A stretch of DNA of 64,000 nt, from NCBI RefSeq assembly GCF_036964905.1, contig NZ_JBALHR010000003.1, positions 124,001 through 188,000 of the forward strand, in the 5' to 3' direction. A program made the translations under genes and the position numbers. The notes beneath the pieces were generated by a model. That model saw only the letters and a list, made by a program, of their open reading frames with translations. It made no database searches and was not told the origin of the DNA. Below are positions 26,047 through 35,648 of the stretch, piece by piece. Positions within the stretch are counted from its first letter, which is position 1; each line of letters starts with the position of its first letter. The DNA comes from Gemmobacter denitrificans. GTDB taxonomy: Bacteria; Pseudomonadota; Alphaproteobacteria; Rhodobacterales; Rhodobacteraceae.

Positions 26047-26394
26047 TCAGTCGATCGGGCGGATCAGCTTGCGGTCAAACAGCCGCAGCACCGCCGCAAG
26101 ATCATGGCCGCGCCGCAATAGCTGCCCACCTTCGCCGCGCACGGCATACATCCCCTGTTTCAGCCGCAGTGCAGGGCGTTTTTCGATCCGATACAGCGGA
26201 ACTTCGGCTGTCCGGCGAAACACCGAAAACACCGCCACATCCCGCAAGGCGGCAATCCCGTAGTCGCGCCATTCGCCTGCGGCCACCATCCGGCCATAGA
26301 CCGACAGGATGGCCCCCAGTTCCGCCCGGTCAAAGCAGACCTGTTCGGGTGCAGCCGGGAAGGGGACAGGCGGTTCTGGGGGCATCAGTGTCAT
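26047..26394 (-). CDS. DUF2794 domain protein
   Basis: A 115-residue protein of a conserved alphaproteobacterial family without known function. The recognisable block is VAVFSVFRRTAEVPLYRIEK followed by LRLKQGMYAVRGEGGQLLRRG and a C-terminal LAAVLRLFDRKL. No catalytic motif, signal peptide or membrane segment is visible. It converges with the NlpC/P60 gene (25 bp between stops) and stands alone on its strand; the next minus-strand gene ends 270 bp upstream. Confidence 0.75.
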   Translation of the reverse strand: MTLMPPEPPVPFPAAPEQVCFDRAELGAILSVYGRMVAAGEWRDYGIAALRDVAVFSVFRRTAEVPLYRIEKRPALRLKQGMYAVRGEGGQLLRRGHDLAAVLRLFDRKLIRPID

Positions 26395-26663
26395 GTCATC
26401 AGCTTACGGCAAAACCGTTACAAATCAAGAAAGGGACAATTTACCGGGCCGCCTTGATTATGCCGCAAAATCACCGTGGAAAGACCCCTTGCTTTCCGTC
26501 ACGGCACCACGATCACAGGCGATAAGGGATGTGTAGCAAGTGAAACCCGGCGGTGCGGACAAAAAGCCCCCACCCAGCCTGTGCCGTCGGGCCACTTGCT
26601 GCAAACGGGCCCTCGCCGAAATGCGGGGGCCCGGGGCATTTTCATAGGCCGTGTGCGGATGGT

Positions 26664-27662
26664 TCAGACCGGAAAGCCGGGTGCCGCCGCCAGAACACCG
26701 GTATCGATGCCGCGCCAATTCACCTGCCGGGCATTCAGCCGCTTGCGGGTGGCGGGGTGATCTGCCTCCAGCGCACCCAAAGACACCAGCAGCGCGGCAA
26801 TCGCACATTCCGATGCGCGCCCGCTGCCATCTTCGATCTTCAGCGCGATACCCAAGCCCTGATCGGGCAGGATCGCAATGAAGACGGCCTCGGCCCCGGT
26901 CTTGAGCGCGACCCGCCCGCCCATCGCGCGCATGAGTTCGGTGCAGGCGCGGCCTTCACCAGCCACAAATTCCGGGTGTGCTGCCATGGCGCGTGTCAGC
27001 CGATATGCGGCCCGGCTGCGCGCATCACCGCTGTCGGGCGCATTGGCAAAGAAGGCCATCGACCGGGCCAGCCCCAGCAGCGTGGTGGCAAAGTTCGGGG
27101 CGGAACAGCCGTCGATGCCGAAGCCCGGGCTGTTTTCGCCGGTGGTCGCCTCGAACGCGTCGCGGATCGCCCGTTGCAGCGGATGGTCGGGCTCGACATA
27201 TTCCGAGCCCGCCTTCATGTGACGCACCCATGTCAGCATCCCCGCATGTTTGCCGGAACAGTTGTTGTGATACTGGCAAGGCGCTTCGGCCCCGCGGATC
27301 AGCCGGTCGCGTTCTGTCCGGTCATAGGGTTCATGGGCGCCGCAACGCAGATCGGATTCGTGCAGGCCAAGCCCGGTCAGCCAGCGGTCCACCGCGCCCA
27401 CATGCAGCGCAGCCCCCTGATGACTGGCGCAGGACAAGGCCAGCTGCGCATCGGTCAGGCCCCCCGCATCGGCCGCGCCGCTTTCCACCAATGGCAGTGC
27501 CTGCAGCATCTTGCAGGACGATCGCGGGAAGATCACCTTGCCCGGATCGCCCCAGGCCTGCACGATCTGCCCATCTGGCCCGCAGATCACCGCATGGCCC
27601 AGATGGCGGCTTTCCAGAAGCCCCCCGCGCCAGAGTTCGACCATCGGTACTGCCTGCGCCAT
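26664..27662 (-). CDS. ReAV-type (Rhizobium thermolabile family) L-asparaginase
   Basis: This 332-residue protein belongs to the asparaginase family typified by Rhizobium etli AnsA/ReAV, which is unrelated to the E. coli enzymes. It hydrolyses asparagine to aspartate and ammonia. With the start at the ATG at 27662 (MAQAVPMVELW, preceded by GAGGGGGCGG), the key residues fall at family numbers: S48 and K51 in RSSCK form the SxxK pair, C135 and K138 lie in the CSGKH motif, and C186 lies in GIDGCSAP for zinc binding. The longer frame to 27722 spoils this register. No signal peptide is seen, so it is cytoplasmic. It is a single-gene unit. Confidence 0.85.
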   Translation of the reverse strand: MAQAVPMVELWRGGLLESRHLGHAVICGPDGQIVQAWGDPGKVIFPRSSCKMLQALPLVESGAADAGGLTDAQLALSCASHQGAALHVGAVDRWLTGLGLHESDLRCGAHEPYDRTERDRLIRGAEAPCQYHNNCSGKHAGMLTWVRHMKAGSEYVEPDHPLQRAIRDAFEATTGENSPGFGIDGCSAPNFATTLLGLARSMAFFANAPDSGDARSRAAYRLTRAMAAHPEFVAGEGRACTELMRAMGGRVALKTGAEAVFIAILPDQGLGIALKIEDGSGRASECAIAALLVSLGALEADHPATRKRLNARQVNWRGIDTGVLAAAPGFPV

Positions 27663-27836
27663 GCGTTCCGCCCCCTCACAGTTGCGCGATTCTCTGCCCA
27701 TCGGGCTTTCGCGGCTTGCCATTTCTGCGATATGAAGGGATATCGGGTTGAATTGCTGCCCGCCACTGGAAAAGCCGGATCAACAGGCGGAACGGATGGG
27801 CAGGACTGAGGCGTATTTCGGCTGGAGGCTGATGCA

Positions 27837-28370
27837 ATGAAATCGCAGATCGCTCGCTCTCTTGGCGCGGCCGCGCTGGTGCTGGCGGCAACGGGCGCCC
27901 AGGCGCAGGAATCCACCAATCAGGTTGCGGTCGTTTCCGACTGGTCGGTCTTTACCGAACCTGCAACGGGCAAGCCCAAGGAATGCTGGGCCGTGACCAA
28001 GCCCAAATCCTCGGAAGCCAGCCGCGATGGCAAGCCGGTTTCTGCCAGCCGCAGCGATATCCTGCTCTGGATTACCTTCCGTGCCGGTGAAGGTGGCAAG
28101 GGTGAGGTGAGCTTTACCGGGGGCTATCCGTACAAGACGGATTCGAATGTGACGTTCGAAATCGATGGCGAGGCGCATACCCTGTTCACCGTGGGCGAAA
28201 CTGCCTGGACCAGCGGCCCGGATCAGGATGCCAAGCTGATTGCGGCCCTGAAGAAAGGCAGCACGGCGGTGGTGACCGGTGTTTCGGGGCGCGGCACGGA
28301 AACCAAGGATACGCTGTCGCTGCGCGGTGTAACCGCCGCGATTGAGGATGCCGCCAAGCGTTGCCAGTAA
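27837..28370 (+). CDS. invasion-associated locus B (IalB) family protein
   Basis: A 177-residue secreted protein with a clear Sec signal peptide (residues 1-23, cleavage after GAQA). The mature part matches the IalB family: VVSDWSVFTEPATGKPKECWAVTKPK at the start, a TGGYPYKTDSNVTFEIDG core and a C-terminal DTLSLRGVTAAIEDA region with a last cysteine. The two cysteines (in ECWAV and the C-terminal RCQ) could form a disulfide. Despite the name, the family is common in free-living alphaproteobacteria and its role is unknown there. A hairpin terminator follows. Confidence 0.85.
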   Translation: MKSQIARSLGAAALVLAATGAQAQESTNQVAVVSDWSVFTEPATGKPKECWAVTKPKSSEASRDGKPVSASRSDILLWITFRAGEGGKGEVSFTGGYPYKTDSNVTFEIDGEAHTLFTVGETAWTSGPDQDAKLIAALKKGSTAVVTGVSGRGTETKDTLSLRGVTAAIEDAAKRCQ

Positions 28371-28389
28371 GCGCGGGTCGCGCGATGCG

Positions 28390-28420
28390 AAGGGCCGCCC
28401 GCTGGGTGGCCTTTGTCGTT
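28390..28420 (+). terminator. terminator between the ialB-like gene and tonB
   Basis: AAGGGCCGCCC (28390-28400) pairs with GGGTGGCCTT (28404-28413) around a GCT loop, with one bulged G and one wobble pair. A T-rich stretch follows (28411-28420, interrupted). It lies 20 bp after the IalB-family stop and may also serve tonB from the other side. Confidence 0.6.
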
Positions 28421-29217
<797 letters not shown>

Positions 29218-29221
<4 letters not shown>

Positions 29222-29640
29222 GGCGCTTCCTCGGCGCCGACCAGCGCCACCTGCCGGAACCCGCCGTCGCGCAGCAGGTTCATCACCGCCATCAACTCGC
29301 CATAGGCCACGGCCTGATCGGCGCGCAGAAAGATGCGGGTATCGGGATTGCCGCCCGTGGCGGCGTTCAGCGCTGCTGCCAACCCTTCGCGCGAGACCGG
29401 GGCCGTTCCAACCGACACTGTCAGGTCTGCGGCAAGGGTCAGGAAAACCGGATATTCCGGCCGTTCCTGCGGGCTGGCATTCGATCCGGGCAAGGTCACC
29501 GGCACATCCACCGTGGACAGTGGTGCTGCAACCATGAAGATGATCAGAAGCACAAGCATCACATCGATGAAGGGCGTGACGTTGATCTCATGCGCCTCGG
29601 CCAGGTCGTCGTCATTTTCAGGGCGGAGCGAGGCAGCCAT
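29218..29640 (-). CDS. exbD: ExbD/TolR-family biopolymer transporter
   Basis: A 140-residue single-pass membrane protein. Its N-terminal cytoplasmic part is followed by the ExbD motif: VTPFIDVMLVLLIIFMVAAP carries the proton-channel aspartate in the FIDV segment. The periplasmic domain ends with VAYGELMAVMNLLRDGGFRQVALV, as usual. With ExbB it forms the proton channel that energises TonB. It is 3 bp downstream of exbB and overlaps tonB by 4 bp, so the three genes are one leftward operon (exbB-exbD-tonB). ExbD rather than TolR is inferred from the adjacent tonB. Confidence 0.88.
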
Positions 29641-29643
29641 AGG

Positions 29644-30486
29644 TCACCCTTTCATCGACCGAAAGTCGATATCGCGGCTCAGCAGGCGCAGAACCGCCGC
29701 CGCCGCATCGCCCAGAAGCAGCCGGTAAGCGGCCAGCGACCGGCTGAACTGATTGTAGATCACCACTGCCGGGATCGCCGCCACCAGCCCGATGGCGGTG
29801 GCCAGCAAAGCCTCGGCAATGCCCGGGGCGACGACGGCCAGATTGGTGGTCTTGCTTTCTGCGATGCCGATAAAGCTGTTCATGATGCCCCAGACAGTGC
29901 CGAACAGCCCGACAAAGGGGGCAATCGCGCCGATGGTGGCCAGCACGCCAGTTCCGCGCCGTGCGCGGGCAAGGGTCTGGCCTTCGATCCGAGCGACCAG
30001 CGATTGCGCCCGTTCCTTGATGCCTTCGGTCCCGGCTGGTGCGATGGCGGGGGCAGAGCGGCCATATTCTTCTGCCACGGCCAGAGCCATCACCGTGGCC
30101 GGATCGCGCCGACTGCCCAACCGGCCTGTGGCCTCGTCCAGGGTTGCGGCGCGGGCGAGGATGCGACCACTCTGGCGGGCGCGTTGGCGGGCCACCAGAA
30201 GCTCCACCGTCTTGAACAGCCAGATCGTCCATGTGGCGAAACAGGCGGCAAGCAGGCTGAGCATCACCGCTTTCACCACCCAATGCGCCTGATTGTACAT
30301 GCCCAGCGGCGACAGGTCATGCGCGGGGGCAAGGGGGAGATCGGTAGGCGGGGCGTTTGGCACCGTGGCCGGCAGCATTTGCGGTGCGGAAGGTGCGGGT
30401 TGGTCCTGCGCCAGAAGCGGGGCCGGGTGCGACATGCTCAGGCAGATGGTAAGCAGGAGTGCAGAGAGGAACGATATCTGGCGCAT
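29644..30486 (-). CDS. exbB: ExbB-type TonB-system proton-channel subunit
   Basis: The 280-residue protein has a cleavable-looking signal sequence (residues 1-26, LLTICLSMSHPAPLLAQ) and a Pro-rich spacer, as in the long ExbB form. The MotA/ExbB core has three membrane helices: near 70-95, then GVLATIGAIAPFVGLFGTVWGIM with the conserved GLFGTVWG motif, then EALLATAIGLVAAIPAVV with the ALxATxxGLxxAIPA motif. It heads the exbB-exbD-tonB operon. The AT-rich stretch just upstream contains a near-palindrome that may be an iron-responsive operator. Confidence 0.88.
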   Translation of the reverse strand: MRQISFLSALLLTICLSMSHPAPLLAQDQPAPSAPQMLPATVPNAPPTDLPLAPAHDLSPLGMYNQAHWVVKAVMLSLLAACFATWTIWLFKTVELLVARQRARQSGRILARAATLDEATGRLGSRRDPATVMALAVAEEYGRSAPAIAPAGTEGIKERAQSLVARIEGQTLARARRGTGVLATIGAIAPFVGLFGTVWGIMNSFIGIAESKTTNLAVVAPGIAEALLATAIGLVAAIPAVVIYNQFSRSLAAYRLLLGDAAAAVLRLLSRDIDFRSMKG

Positions 30487-30515
30487 GGAATGTTGAGTCT
30501 TTTGCTGGGTGATAC

Positions 30516-30529
30516 TTTTCTAATTAAAA
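30516..30529. promoter_or_regulatory. AT-rich near-palindrome upstream of exbB
   Basis: TTTTCTAATTAAAA is a 14-bp near-palindrome in an otherwise GC-rich region, 30 bp before the exbB start and between two divergent genes. Its position fits the exbB promoter. TonB systems in alphaproteobacteria are often controlled by Irr or RirA, but the match to their known boxes is only partial, so the regulator is not assigned. Confidence 0.3.
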
Positions 30530-30640
30530 CAGTCGGAAATTGACAGCCCAAATCCCGCGTCGGCCGGATTTTCCGCAACGACCCTTTGGCAAGCCCCTTC
30601 ATTTGCTGTAGAAGCAGCGTTCAGCCCAAGGAATCCGTCG

Positions 30641-31822
30641 ATGACCGCGCCGCAAGCCCCGATTACCCAAGATGTCCTGACCATCCCGCGCAAGCTGCCC
30701 GAAGGCGGCAAGGCCAATCTGGTGGGCCTGACGCGCGATCAACTGCGCACAGCCTTGATCGCCGCAGGCACGCCCGAAAAGCAGGCCAAGATGCGGGTGG
30801 GGCAGGTCTGGCAGTGGATCTATCACTGGGGTGTCCGCGATTTCGCGGTGATGACCAATCTGGCCAAGGACTATCGCGCCCTGCTGGCCGATCACTTCGT
30901 GGTGGAGGTGCCCGAGGTGGTCACCCGCCAGATCAGCGCCGATGGCACGCGCAAATACCTGATGCGTATTGCGGGCGGGCACGAAATCGAGGTGGTCTAT
31001 ATCCCCGAGGAGACCCGCGGCACGCTGTGCATCAGCAGCCAGGTCGGCTGCACGCTGACCTGTTCCTTCTGCCATACCGGCACGCAGAAGCTTGTCCGCA
31101 ACCTGACCGCGGCGGAAATCGTCGGGCAGGTGATGGTGGCGCGCGATGATCTGGGCGAATGGCCGGTGCCGGGCGAGCCGAAGAACGAAACCCGCCTGAT
31201 CAGCAATGTGGTGCTGATGGGCATGGGCGAGCCGCTGTATAATTTCGACAATGTCCGTGACGCCATGAAGGTGGTGATGGATGGCGAAGGCATCAGCCTG
31301 TCGCGCCGCCGCATCACGCTGTCCACCAGCGGTATCGTGCCCGAAATTGCCAAGACCGCCGAAGAGATCGGCTGCCTTCTGGCGGTTTCCTTCCATGCCA
31401 CCACCGATGAGGTGCGCGACCGTCTGGTGCCGGTGAACAAGAAATGGAACATCGAAACCCTGCTGGCCGCGCTGCGTGATTATCCGCGCCTGTCCAACAG
31501 CGAACGCATTACTTTTGAATATGTGATGCTGAAGGACGTGAATGACAGCGATGCCGATGCCAAGCGGCTGGTGAAGCTGATTCAGGGCATTCCCGCCAAG
31601 ATCAACCTGATCCCCTTCAACGAATGGCCCGGCGCGCCCTATCAGCGGTCAGATTGGGAACGGATCGAGGCTTTCGCCGATATCATCTACAAGGCAGGTT
31701 ATGCCTCGCCCATCCGCACCCCGCGTGGTGAGGATATCATGGCGGCCTGCGGCCAGCTGAAATCGGCGACCGAGCGCGCCCGCAAAAGCCGGGCCGAGAT
31801 CGCAGCCGAAGCGGGCCTGTAA
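30641..31822 (+). CDS. rlmN: dual-specificity RNA methyltransferase RlmN
   Basis: A 393-residue radical-SAM enzyme that methylates C2 of A2503 in 23S rRNA and A37 in some tRNAs. The radical-SAM cluster motif is CTLTCSFCHTG (CxxxCxxC) near residues 137-144. GMGEPLYNFDNV, STSGIVPEI and FHATTDEVRDRLVPVNKKW are diagnostic, and the C-terminal catalytic cysteine lies in MAACGQL. The length is normal. The ATG at 30641 is preceded by AAGGA. It is divergent from the exbB operon. Confidence 0.95.
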   Translation: MTAPQAPITQDVLTIPRKLPEGGKANLVGLTRDQLRTALIAAGTPEKQAKMRVGQVWQWIYHWGVRDFAVMTNLAKDYRALLADHFVVEVPEVVTRQISADGTRKYLMRIAGGHEIEVVYIPEETRGTLCISSQVGCTLTCSFCHTGTQKLVRNLTAAEIVGQVMVARDDLGEWPVPGEPKNETRLISNVVLMGMGEPLYNFDNVRDAMKVVMDGEGISLSRRRITLSTSGIVPEIAKTAEEIGCLLAVSFHATTDEVRDRLVPVNKKWNIETLLAALRDYPRLSNSERITFEYVMLKDVNDSDADAKRLVKLIQGIPAKINLIPFNEWPGAPYQRSDWERIEAFADIIYKAGYASPIRTPRGEDIMAACGQLKSATERARKSRAEIAAEAGL

Positions 31823-32019
31823 CCCCCACACGACCGCTTTGCCCAAAGGGCGGGCCTCCCTGTCGGCATCTGCGTGACGCTGCGTCACGCATGGCTGCTG
31901 GCCGGGTTGGTCATTGCCCCCGACCGGGGCCGGGGCAATGATCCCGGCATATCGGGGGCAGCGGTCCGGCATATCGTCGGCCCGAAACCCATCCCCCGCA
32001 AAGGACCGACGAGGATTGC

Positions 32020-32808
32020 ATGGCCGACCAATATCAGAACCTGCTTGTGGACCGTCAGGAGGACGGGGTCTGGATCGTCACGCTGAACCGACCCGACAAG
32101 CGCAACGCCCTGAATGCCGATACAGTCGAGGAACTGGTCACCCTCTTTTCCGGGGCGATGGGGCAGGGCGCGCGGGCCATCGTGCTGGCGGCGGCGGGCG
32201 ATCATTTCTGCGCCGGTCTTGATCTGGTCGAACATCACCGGGCCGACCGCAGCCCGGCCGAATTCTGGCAATTGTGCCTGCGCTGGCACGAAGCCTTCAA
32301 CAAGATGGAATATGGCGGTGTGCCGGTCATTGCCGCGCTGAAAGGGGCCGTCGTGGGGGGCGGGCTGGAACTGGCCAGTGCCGCCCATATCCGCGTGGCG
32401 GATGCCGGCACCTATTTCGCACTGCCCGAGGGCCAGCGTGGGTTGTTTACCGGGGGCGGGGCGACGATCCGGGTGGCCGATCTGGTCGGCAAGGCGCGGA
32501 TGATCGACATGATGCTGACCGGGCGGGTCTATCAGGGGCAGGATGCGGTCGATCTGGGTCTTGCGCAATATCTGGTCGAGGACAGCTTTGCCCATGCGCT
32601 GGCACTGGCACGGCGCTGCGCGGAAAACCTGCCGCTGACCAATTTCGCCATCTGTTCGGCCATCAGCCACATGCAGAACATGTCGGCCCTGGATGCGGCC
32701 TATGCCGAGGCCTGCGTGGCCGGTGTGGTGAACACCCAGCCCGAGGCGCGCGCGCGTCTGCAGGCCTTTGCCGACAAGAGTGGCGCGCGGATTCGTCCGA
32801 ACAGCTGA
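32020..32808 (+). CDS. crotonase-fold enoyl-CoA hydratase/isomerase family protein
   Basis: A 262-residue crotonase-family protein. The oxyanion-hole regions are AAAGDHFCAGLDL and GAVVGGGLELASAAHIRVAD, and the LNRPDKRNALN start is typical. Members hydrate or isomerise acyl-CoA thioesters; the position of the usual hydratase glutamate falls in LPEGQRGLFTGGGATIRV, so some activity is likely, but the substrate is unknown. The C-terminal region is normal for the family. It stands alone between rlmN and the convergent dctR, with 2 bp to the dctR stop. About 197 bp upstream (31823-32019) hold no gene, only a short GC-rich hairpin (GCCC-AAA-GGGC near 31844). Confidence 0.85.
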   Translation: MADQYQNLLVDRQEDGVWIVTLNRPDKRNALNADTVEELVTLFSGAMGQGARAIVLAAAGDHFCAGLDLVEHHRADRSPAEFWQLCLRWHEAFNKMEYGGVPVIAALKGAVVGGGLELASAAHIRVADAGTYFALPEGQRGLFTGGGATIRVADLVGKARMIDMMLTGRVYQGQDAVDLGLAQYLVEDSFAHALALARRCAENLPLTNFAICSAISHMQNMSALDAAYAEACVAGVVNTQPEARARLQAFADKSGARIRPNS

Positions 32809-32810
32809 GG

Positions 32811-33434
32811 TCAGCTGCGCCGGGCCAGCATCTGCGCCAGATCGACCGAATTGCGCGCGCCCAGCTTTTGCAGCACCCGGGCGCGATGCACCTCGACCGT
32901 GCGCTGCGCAATGCCCAGCCGGTCGGCGATCTGCTTGTTCATCTGGCCGTCCAGGATCAGGTGCATCACCTCGGTTTCGCGCGCGGACAGGCTGGCCAGC
33001 CGGGCCGCCAGATCGGCGCGGCCCAGCGTTTCGGCCAGCCGGTCGCGGCGCAGGGCCATGGCATTCAGCGCCAGATCGACAATCTGATCATCGTTGAACG
33101 GCTTTTCCAGAAAATCGAAAGCCCCGCCCTTCAGGCTTTGCACCGCCAGGGGCACATCGGCATGACCGGTCAGAAAGATCACCGGCGGCAGGGCCTGGCT
33201 GCCACCTTCGGCCAGCGCCAGCGCATCCATCACCTGCGGGCCTGACATGCCCTCCATCCGCACATCCAGAATGATGCAGCCGCAATCCGGCAGTGGCCAT
33301 GCCGCCATGAAGGCTTCGCCCGAGGGCCAGGCGCGGGTATCCACCCCGCGCGAGGCAAACAGGAATTGCAGACTGTCGCGCAGGGCCTCTTCGTCATCGA
33401 CGATATGCACGACAAGCGGGGGCGCGGGCGTCAT
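32811..33434 (-). CDS. dctR: FixJ/NarL-type response regulator, DctR-like
   Basis: The 207-residue protein has an N-terminal receiver domain (VHIVDDEEALRDSL, phospho-acceptor Asp in IILDVRMEGMSG, the FLTGH and FLEKPF switch residues) and a C-terminal LuxR-type helix-turn-helix (LSARETEVMHLILDGQMNKQIADRLGIAQRTVEVHRARV). It overlaps the sensor kinase gene by 4 bp (ATGA). The divergent dctPQM operon on the other side of the kinase gene matches the Rhodobacter DctS/DctR system, which activates C4-dicarboxylate uptake. The regulatory target is inferred from that arrangement. Confidence 0.88.
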   Translation of the reverse strand: MTPAPPLVVHIVDDEEALRDSLQFLFASRGVDTRAWPSGEAFMAAWPLPDCGCIILDVRMEGMSGPQVMDALALAEGGSQALPPVIFLTGHADVPLAVQSLKGGAFDFLEKPFNDDQIVDLALNAMALRRDRLAETLGRADLAARLASLSARETEVMHLILDGQMNKQIADRLGIAQRTVEVHRARVLQKLGARNSVDLAQMLARRS

Positions 33435-35422
33435 ATCGGCTCTCCTTCCGGCAGGGTGGTGCTTTCGGGGGGGGCGGGTCCTTCGGCCGGGGCAGTGCCT
33501 TCGGGCAGCGTGGTGGGCAATTTCAGGGTGAACACGGTGCCGCCGCCCGGTGCCGCCGTGTGGGACAGGTTGCCATGCAGCATTTCGGCAATCGACCGGC
33601 AGATGTTCAGCCCCATGCCCATGCCCTGACTTTTGGTGCTGGTGAAGGGATCATAGAGATAGGGTTCCAGCGCCGCCGGAATCCCGGGCCCTTCGTCAAT
33701 CACATCCAGCCGCAACATGCCCGGCTCGGGGGTGATGCGCAGGGTCATGGCATCGCCATGGCGGGGGCCTTCGGTCATCGCCTCGATCCCGTTGCGGATC
33801 AGGTTCACCAGGACCTGTTCGATCAGGATGCGGTCGGCCATGACCGGATCAAGCCCATCGGCCCCCGGATCCAGTACCAGCCGCACCTTGCGTTCGCGCG
33901 CCTCGGCCTGCATGAGGCCCATGGCATCGGCGGCCACCTCGGCCAGATCGAGCGGCACCAGCCGGGGTTCGCGCTTTTTCACGAAATCCTGGATACGGCG
34001 GATGATGAGCCCCGCGCGCCGCGCCTGCGCCGCCAGCTTTTCCAGCGCGCCCCGCATCAGCCCCGGTTCGGCCCGGCCCGCGTCGATCAGGTTGATCCCA
34101 CCTGCGGCATAAGAGGCGATGGCCCCAAGCGGCTGGTTCAGTTCATGGGCAAGGGTCGAGGCCATTTCGCCCAGTGTCACCAGACGCCCGGTGCGGGCCA
34201 GACTGTCTTCTTGCGCGCGGGCCAGCCGTGCGGCGCGCTTGGCTTCGGTAATGTCGATGACAGAGCCCATCCAGCCATGATGGCGGCCCATCGCGTCGAT
34301 CAGCGGCGCTTCATAGACCTGCACGTCGATTTCCGATCCGTCGGCGCGGCGGAAGCGCGATTCAAAGCTTTGCGGTTCTACCGGGCCAGTGGCCAATGCC
34401 TGCTGGCGGGCCAGCGTTTCTTCGATCGCCTCGGGTGCCCAATAAGGCATCGGCGGGCTGCGTCCTACCAGATCGGCGGCGGGCATCCCCACCAGACGGC
34501 AGAAGGCCGCATTGACGTAAAGCACCTTGCCCGCATGATCCTTGGCGCGCAGCCCGACGGTCAGGCTTTCCTCCATCGACCGGCGAAAGGCCATTTCAGC
34601 GCGCAATCGGTCTTCGGCGCGGCGGCGGTGCTGGGTGTTGCGCTGCAATGCCAGCAGCGACAGCACGGCAAAGGCGGCCAGTGCGATGATCGCCGCCATG
34701 ATGGCGGCACTGCCAAAGGTGGCGGGCCGGTCATAGGCGATGATCTGCAACAGCGTGCCCGCCAGCGGCGGATCAAAGCTGATGGCATGGCGCGGCGCGC
34801 CATCGGCAAAGGGGCGGCGGGCGCGTTCGGCCAGCACCGAACCGGTCATGCCATCGGCATAGGCCAGCCGCACGCCGTATTGTTCGGCGATCCACCACGG
34901 GATATGGCGATCCAGCATCACCCGCAGCGAAATGCCTGCGACCAGTGCCCCGCCCTCCGGGCTGGCGACGCGCAAGGCCATCGGCACAGTGCCGTCGGTC
35001 ACCGCGCCATAGACAGGCCGCGCCGTCTGCGCCCCCGCCTCTAGGATGCCCTGCACCAGCCTGTCATGCGCCCCGTCGGCCCCGGCCGGAACAGCGGCGA
35101 TCAGCTTGCCTTCGGCATCATACCAGCGGGCATAGAGCATTTCGGGATTGGCGGCGATATGGACGCGGGCGCGGGCCTGCAATGTCTGGATCCCTGTGCC
35201 GCCTGCGGCCTCCAGCGCCAGACGGACCAGCATGTCCTCGTTCACCGACATCTGGAACCGCAGCGTCTGTTCGACCCAGAGCGCATCGGTTGCAAGTTTG
35301 GTTTCGGCCCGGTCAGCATCCGACCGGCTGACGATCCAGACCAGCGCGCCCACCAGTGCCACAAGGGCCACGATAGACGCCAGCGGCACCAAAGACAGAA
35401 TATCCCATCGCCGCGATGCCAT
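33431..35422 (-). CDS. dctS: membrane sensor histidine kinase, DctS-like
   Basis: A sensor kinase of 663 residues from the ATG at 35422 (MASRRWDILS). The frame also opens at 35611, but that part is poor coding sequence. A first membrane helix (about 8-32) and a second (about 245-270) enclose a periplasmic sensor region. A PAS domain follows (about 290-410, with FCRLVGMPAADLVGR), then the HisKA box with phospho-histidine in STLAHELNQPLGAIASYA and the ATPase domain (NLIRNGIEAM, DEGPGIP, GMGMGLNICRSI). In Rhodobacter capsulatus DctS phosphorylates DctR in response to malate, succinate or fumarate. The C-terminal tail is rich in Pro, Glu and Thr. Confidence 0.88.
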   Translation of the reverse strand: MASRRWDILSLVPLASIVALVALVGALVWIVSRSDADRAETKLATDALWVEQTLRFQMSVNEDMLVRLALEAAGGTGIQTLQARARVHIAANPEMLYARWYDAEGKLIAAVPAGADGAHDRLVQGILEAGAQTARPVYGAVTDGTVPMALRVASPEGGALVAGISLRVMLDRHIPWWIAEQYGVRLAYADGMTGSVLAERARRPFADGAPRHAISFDPPLAGTLLQIIAYDRPATFGSAAIMAAIIALAAFAVLSLLALQRNTQHRRRAEDRLRAEMAFRRSMEESLTVGLRAKDHAGKVLYVNAAFCRLVGMPAADLVGRSPPMPYWAPEAIEETLARQQALATGPVEPQSFESRFRRADGSEIDVQVYEAPLIDAMGRHHGWMGSVIDITEAKRAARLARAQEDSLARTGRLVTLGEMASTLAHELNQPLGAIASYAAGGINLIDAGRAEPGLMRGALEKLAAQARRAGLIIRRIQDFVKKREPRLVPLDLAEVAADAMGLMQAEARERKVRLVLDPGADGLDPVMADRILIEQVLVNLIRNGIEAMTEGPRHGDAMTLRITPEPGMLRLDVIDEGPGIPAALEPYLYDPFTSTKSQGMGMGLNICRSIAEMLHGNLSHTAAPGGGTVFTLKLPTTLPEGTAPAEGPAPPESTTLPEGEPI

Positions 35423-35555
35423 CAGGCTCTCGGTTCCCCATGCTTCCGGGGTCTCCCGTCCCGGTGATCGGGCGGGTGGCCTTGTGTCTCCCTTGTCCGT
35501 GCGCGGTTCCTCCCCGTGGACAGGCCGGTTGTCGCATCCCGGTTTGTGCCAGTCT

Positions 35556-35580
35556 ATTGCGGAAAGCCACAATAGCGCAA
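35556..35580. promoter_or_regulatory. inverted repeats in the dctS-dctP divergent promoter region
   Basis: ATTG (35556-35559) and CAAT (35570-35573) form an inverted repeat with 10 nt between the arms, and TTGC (35557-35560) with GCAA (35577-35580) forms an overlapping one. They lie in the 226-bp gap between divergent dctS and dctP, about 70 bp from the dctP start, where a DctR site would be expected. The assignment is positional only. Confidence 0.35.
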
Positions 35581-35648
35581 AGCCCTCTGTTTCGGGCAAG
35601 AAGATCTGCAATCCGCCTGGGAGAGGCGGACTTCAGGAGGAGAACACC

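Noticed and set aside
26619..26641. AAATGC...GCATTT hairpin downstream of asparaginase as a terminator
   Set aside because: The stem is only 6 bp with an 11-nt loop, and no T-run follows on the minus strand. The whole 269-bp gap (26395-26663) shows nothing else I can support.
35148..35648. Long N-terminal extension of DctP (frame open from 35148)
   Set aside because: It is antisense to dctS and precedes a perfect signal peptide with an AGGAGG site; the gene starts at 35649.
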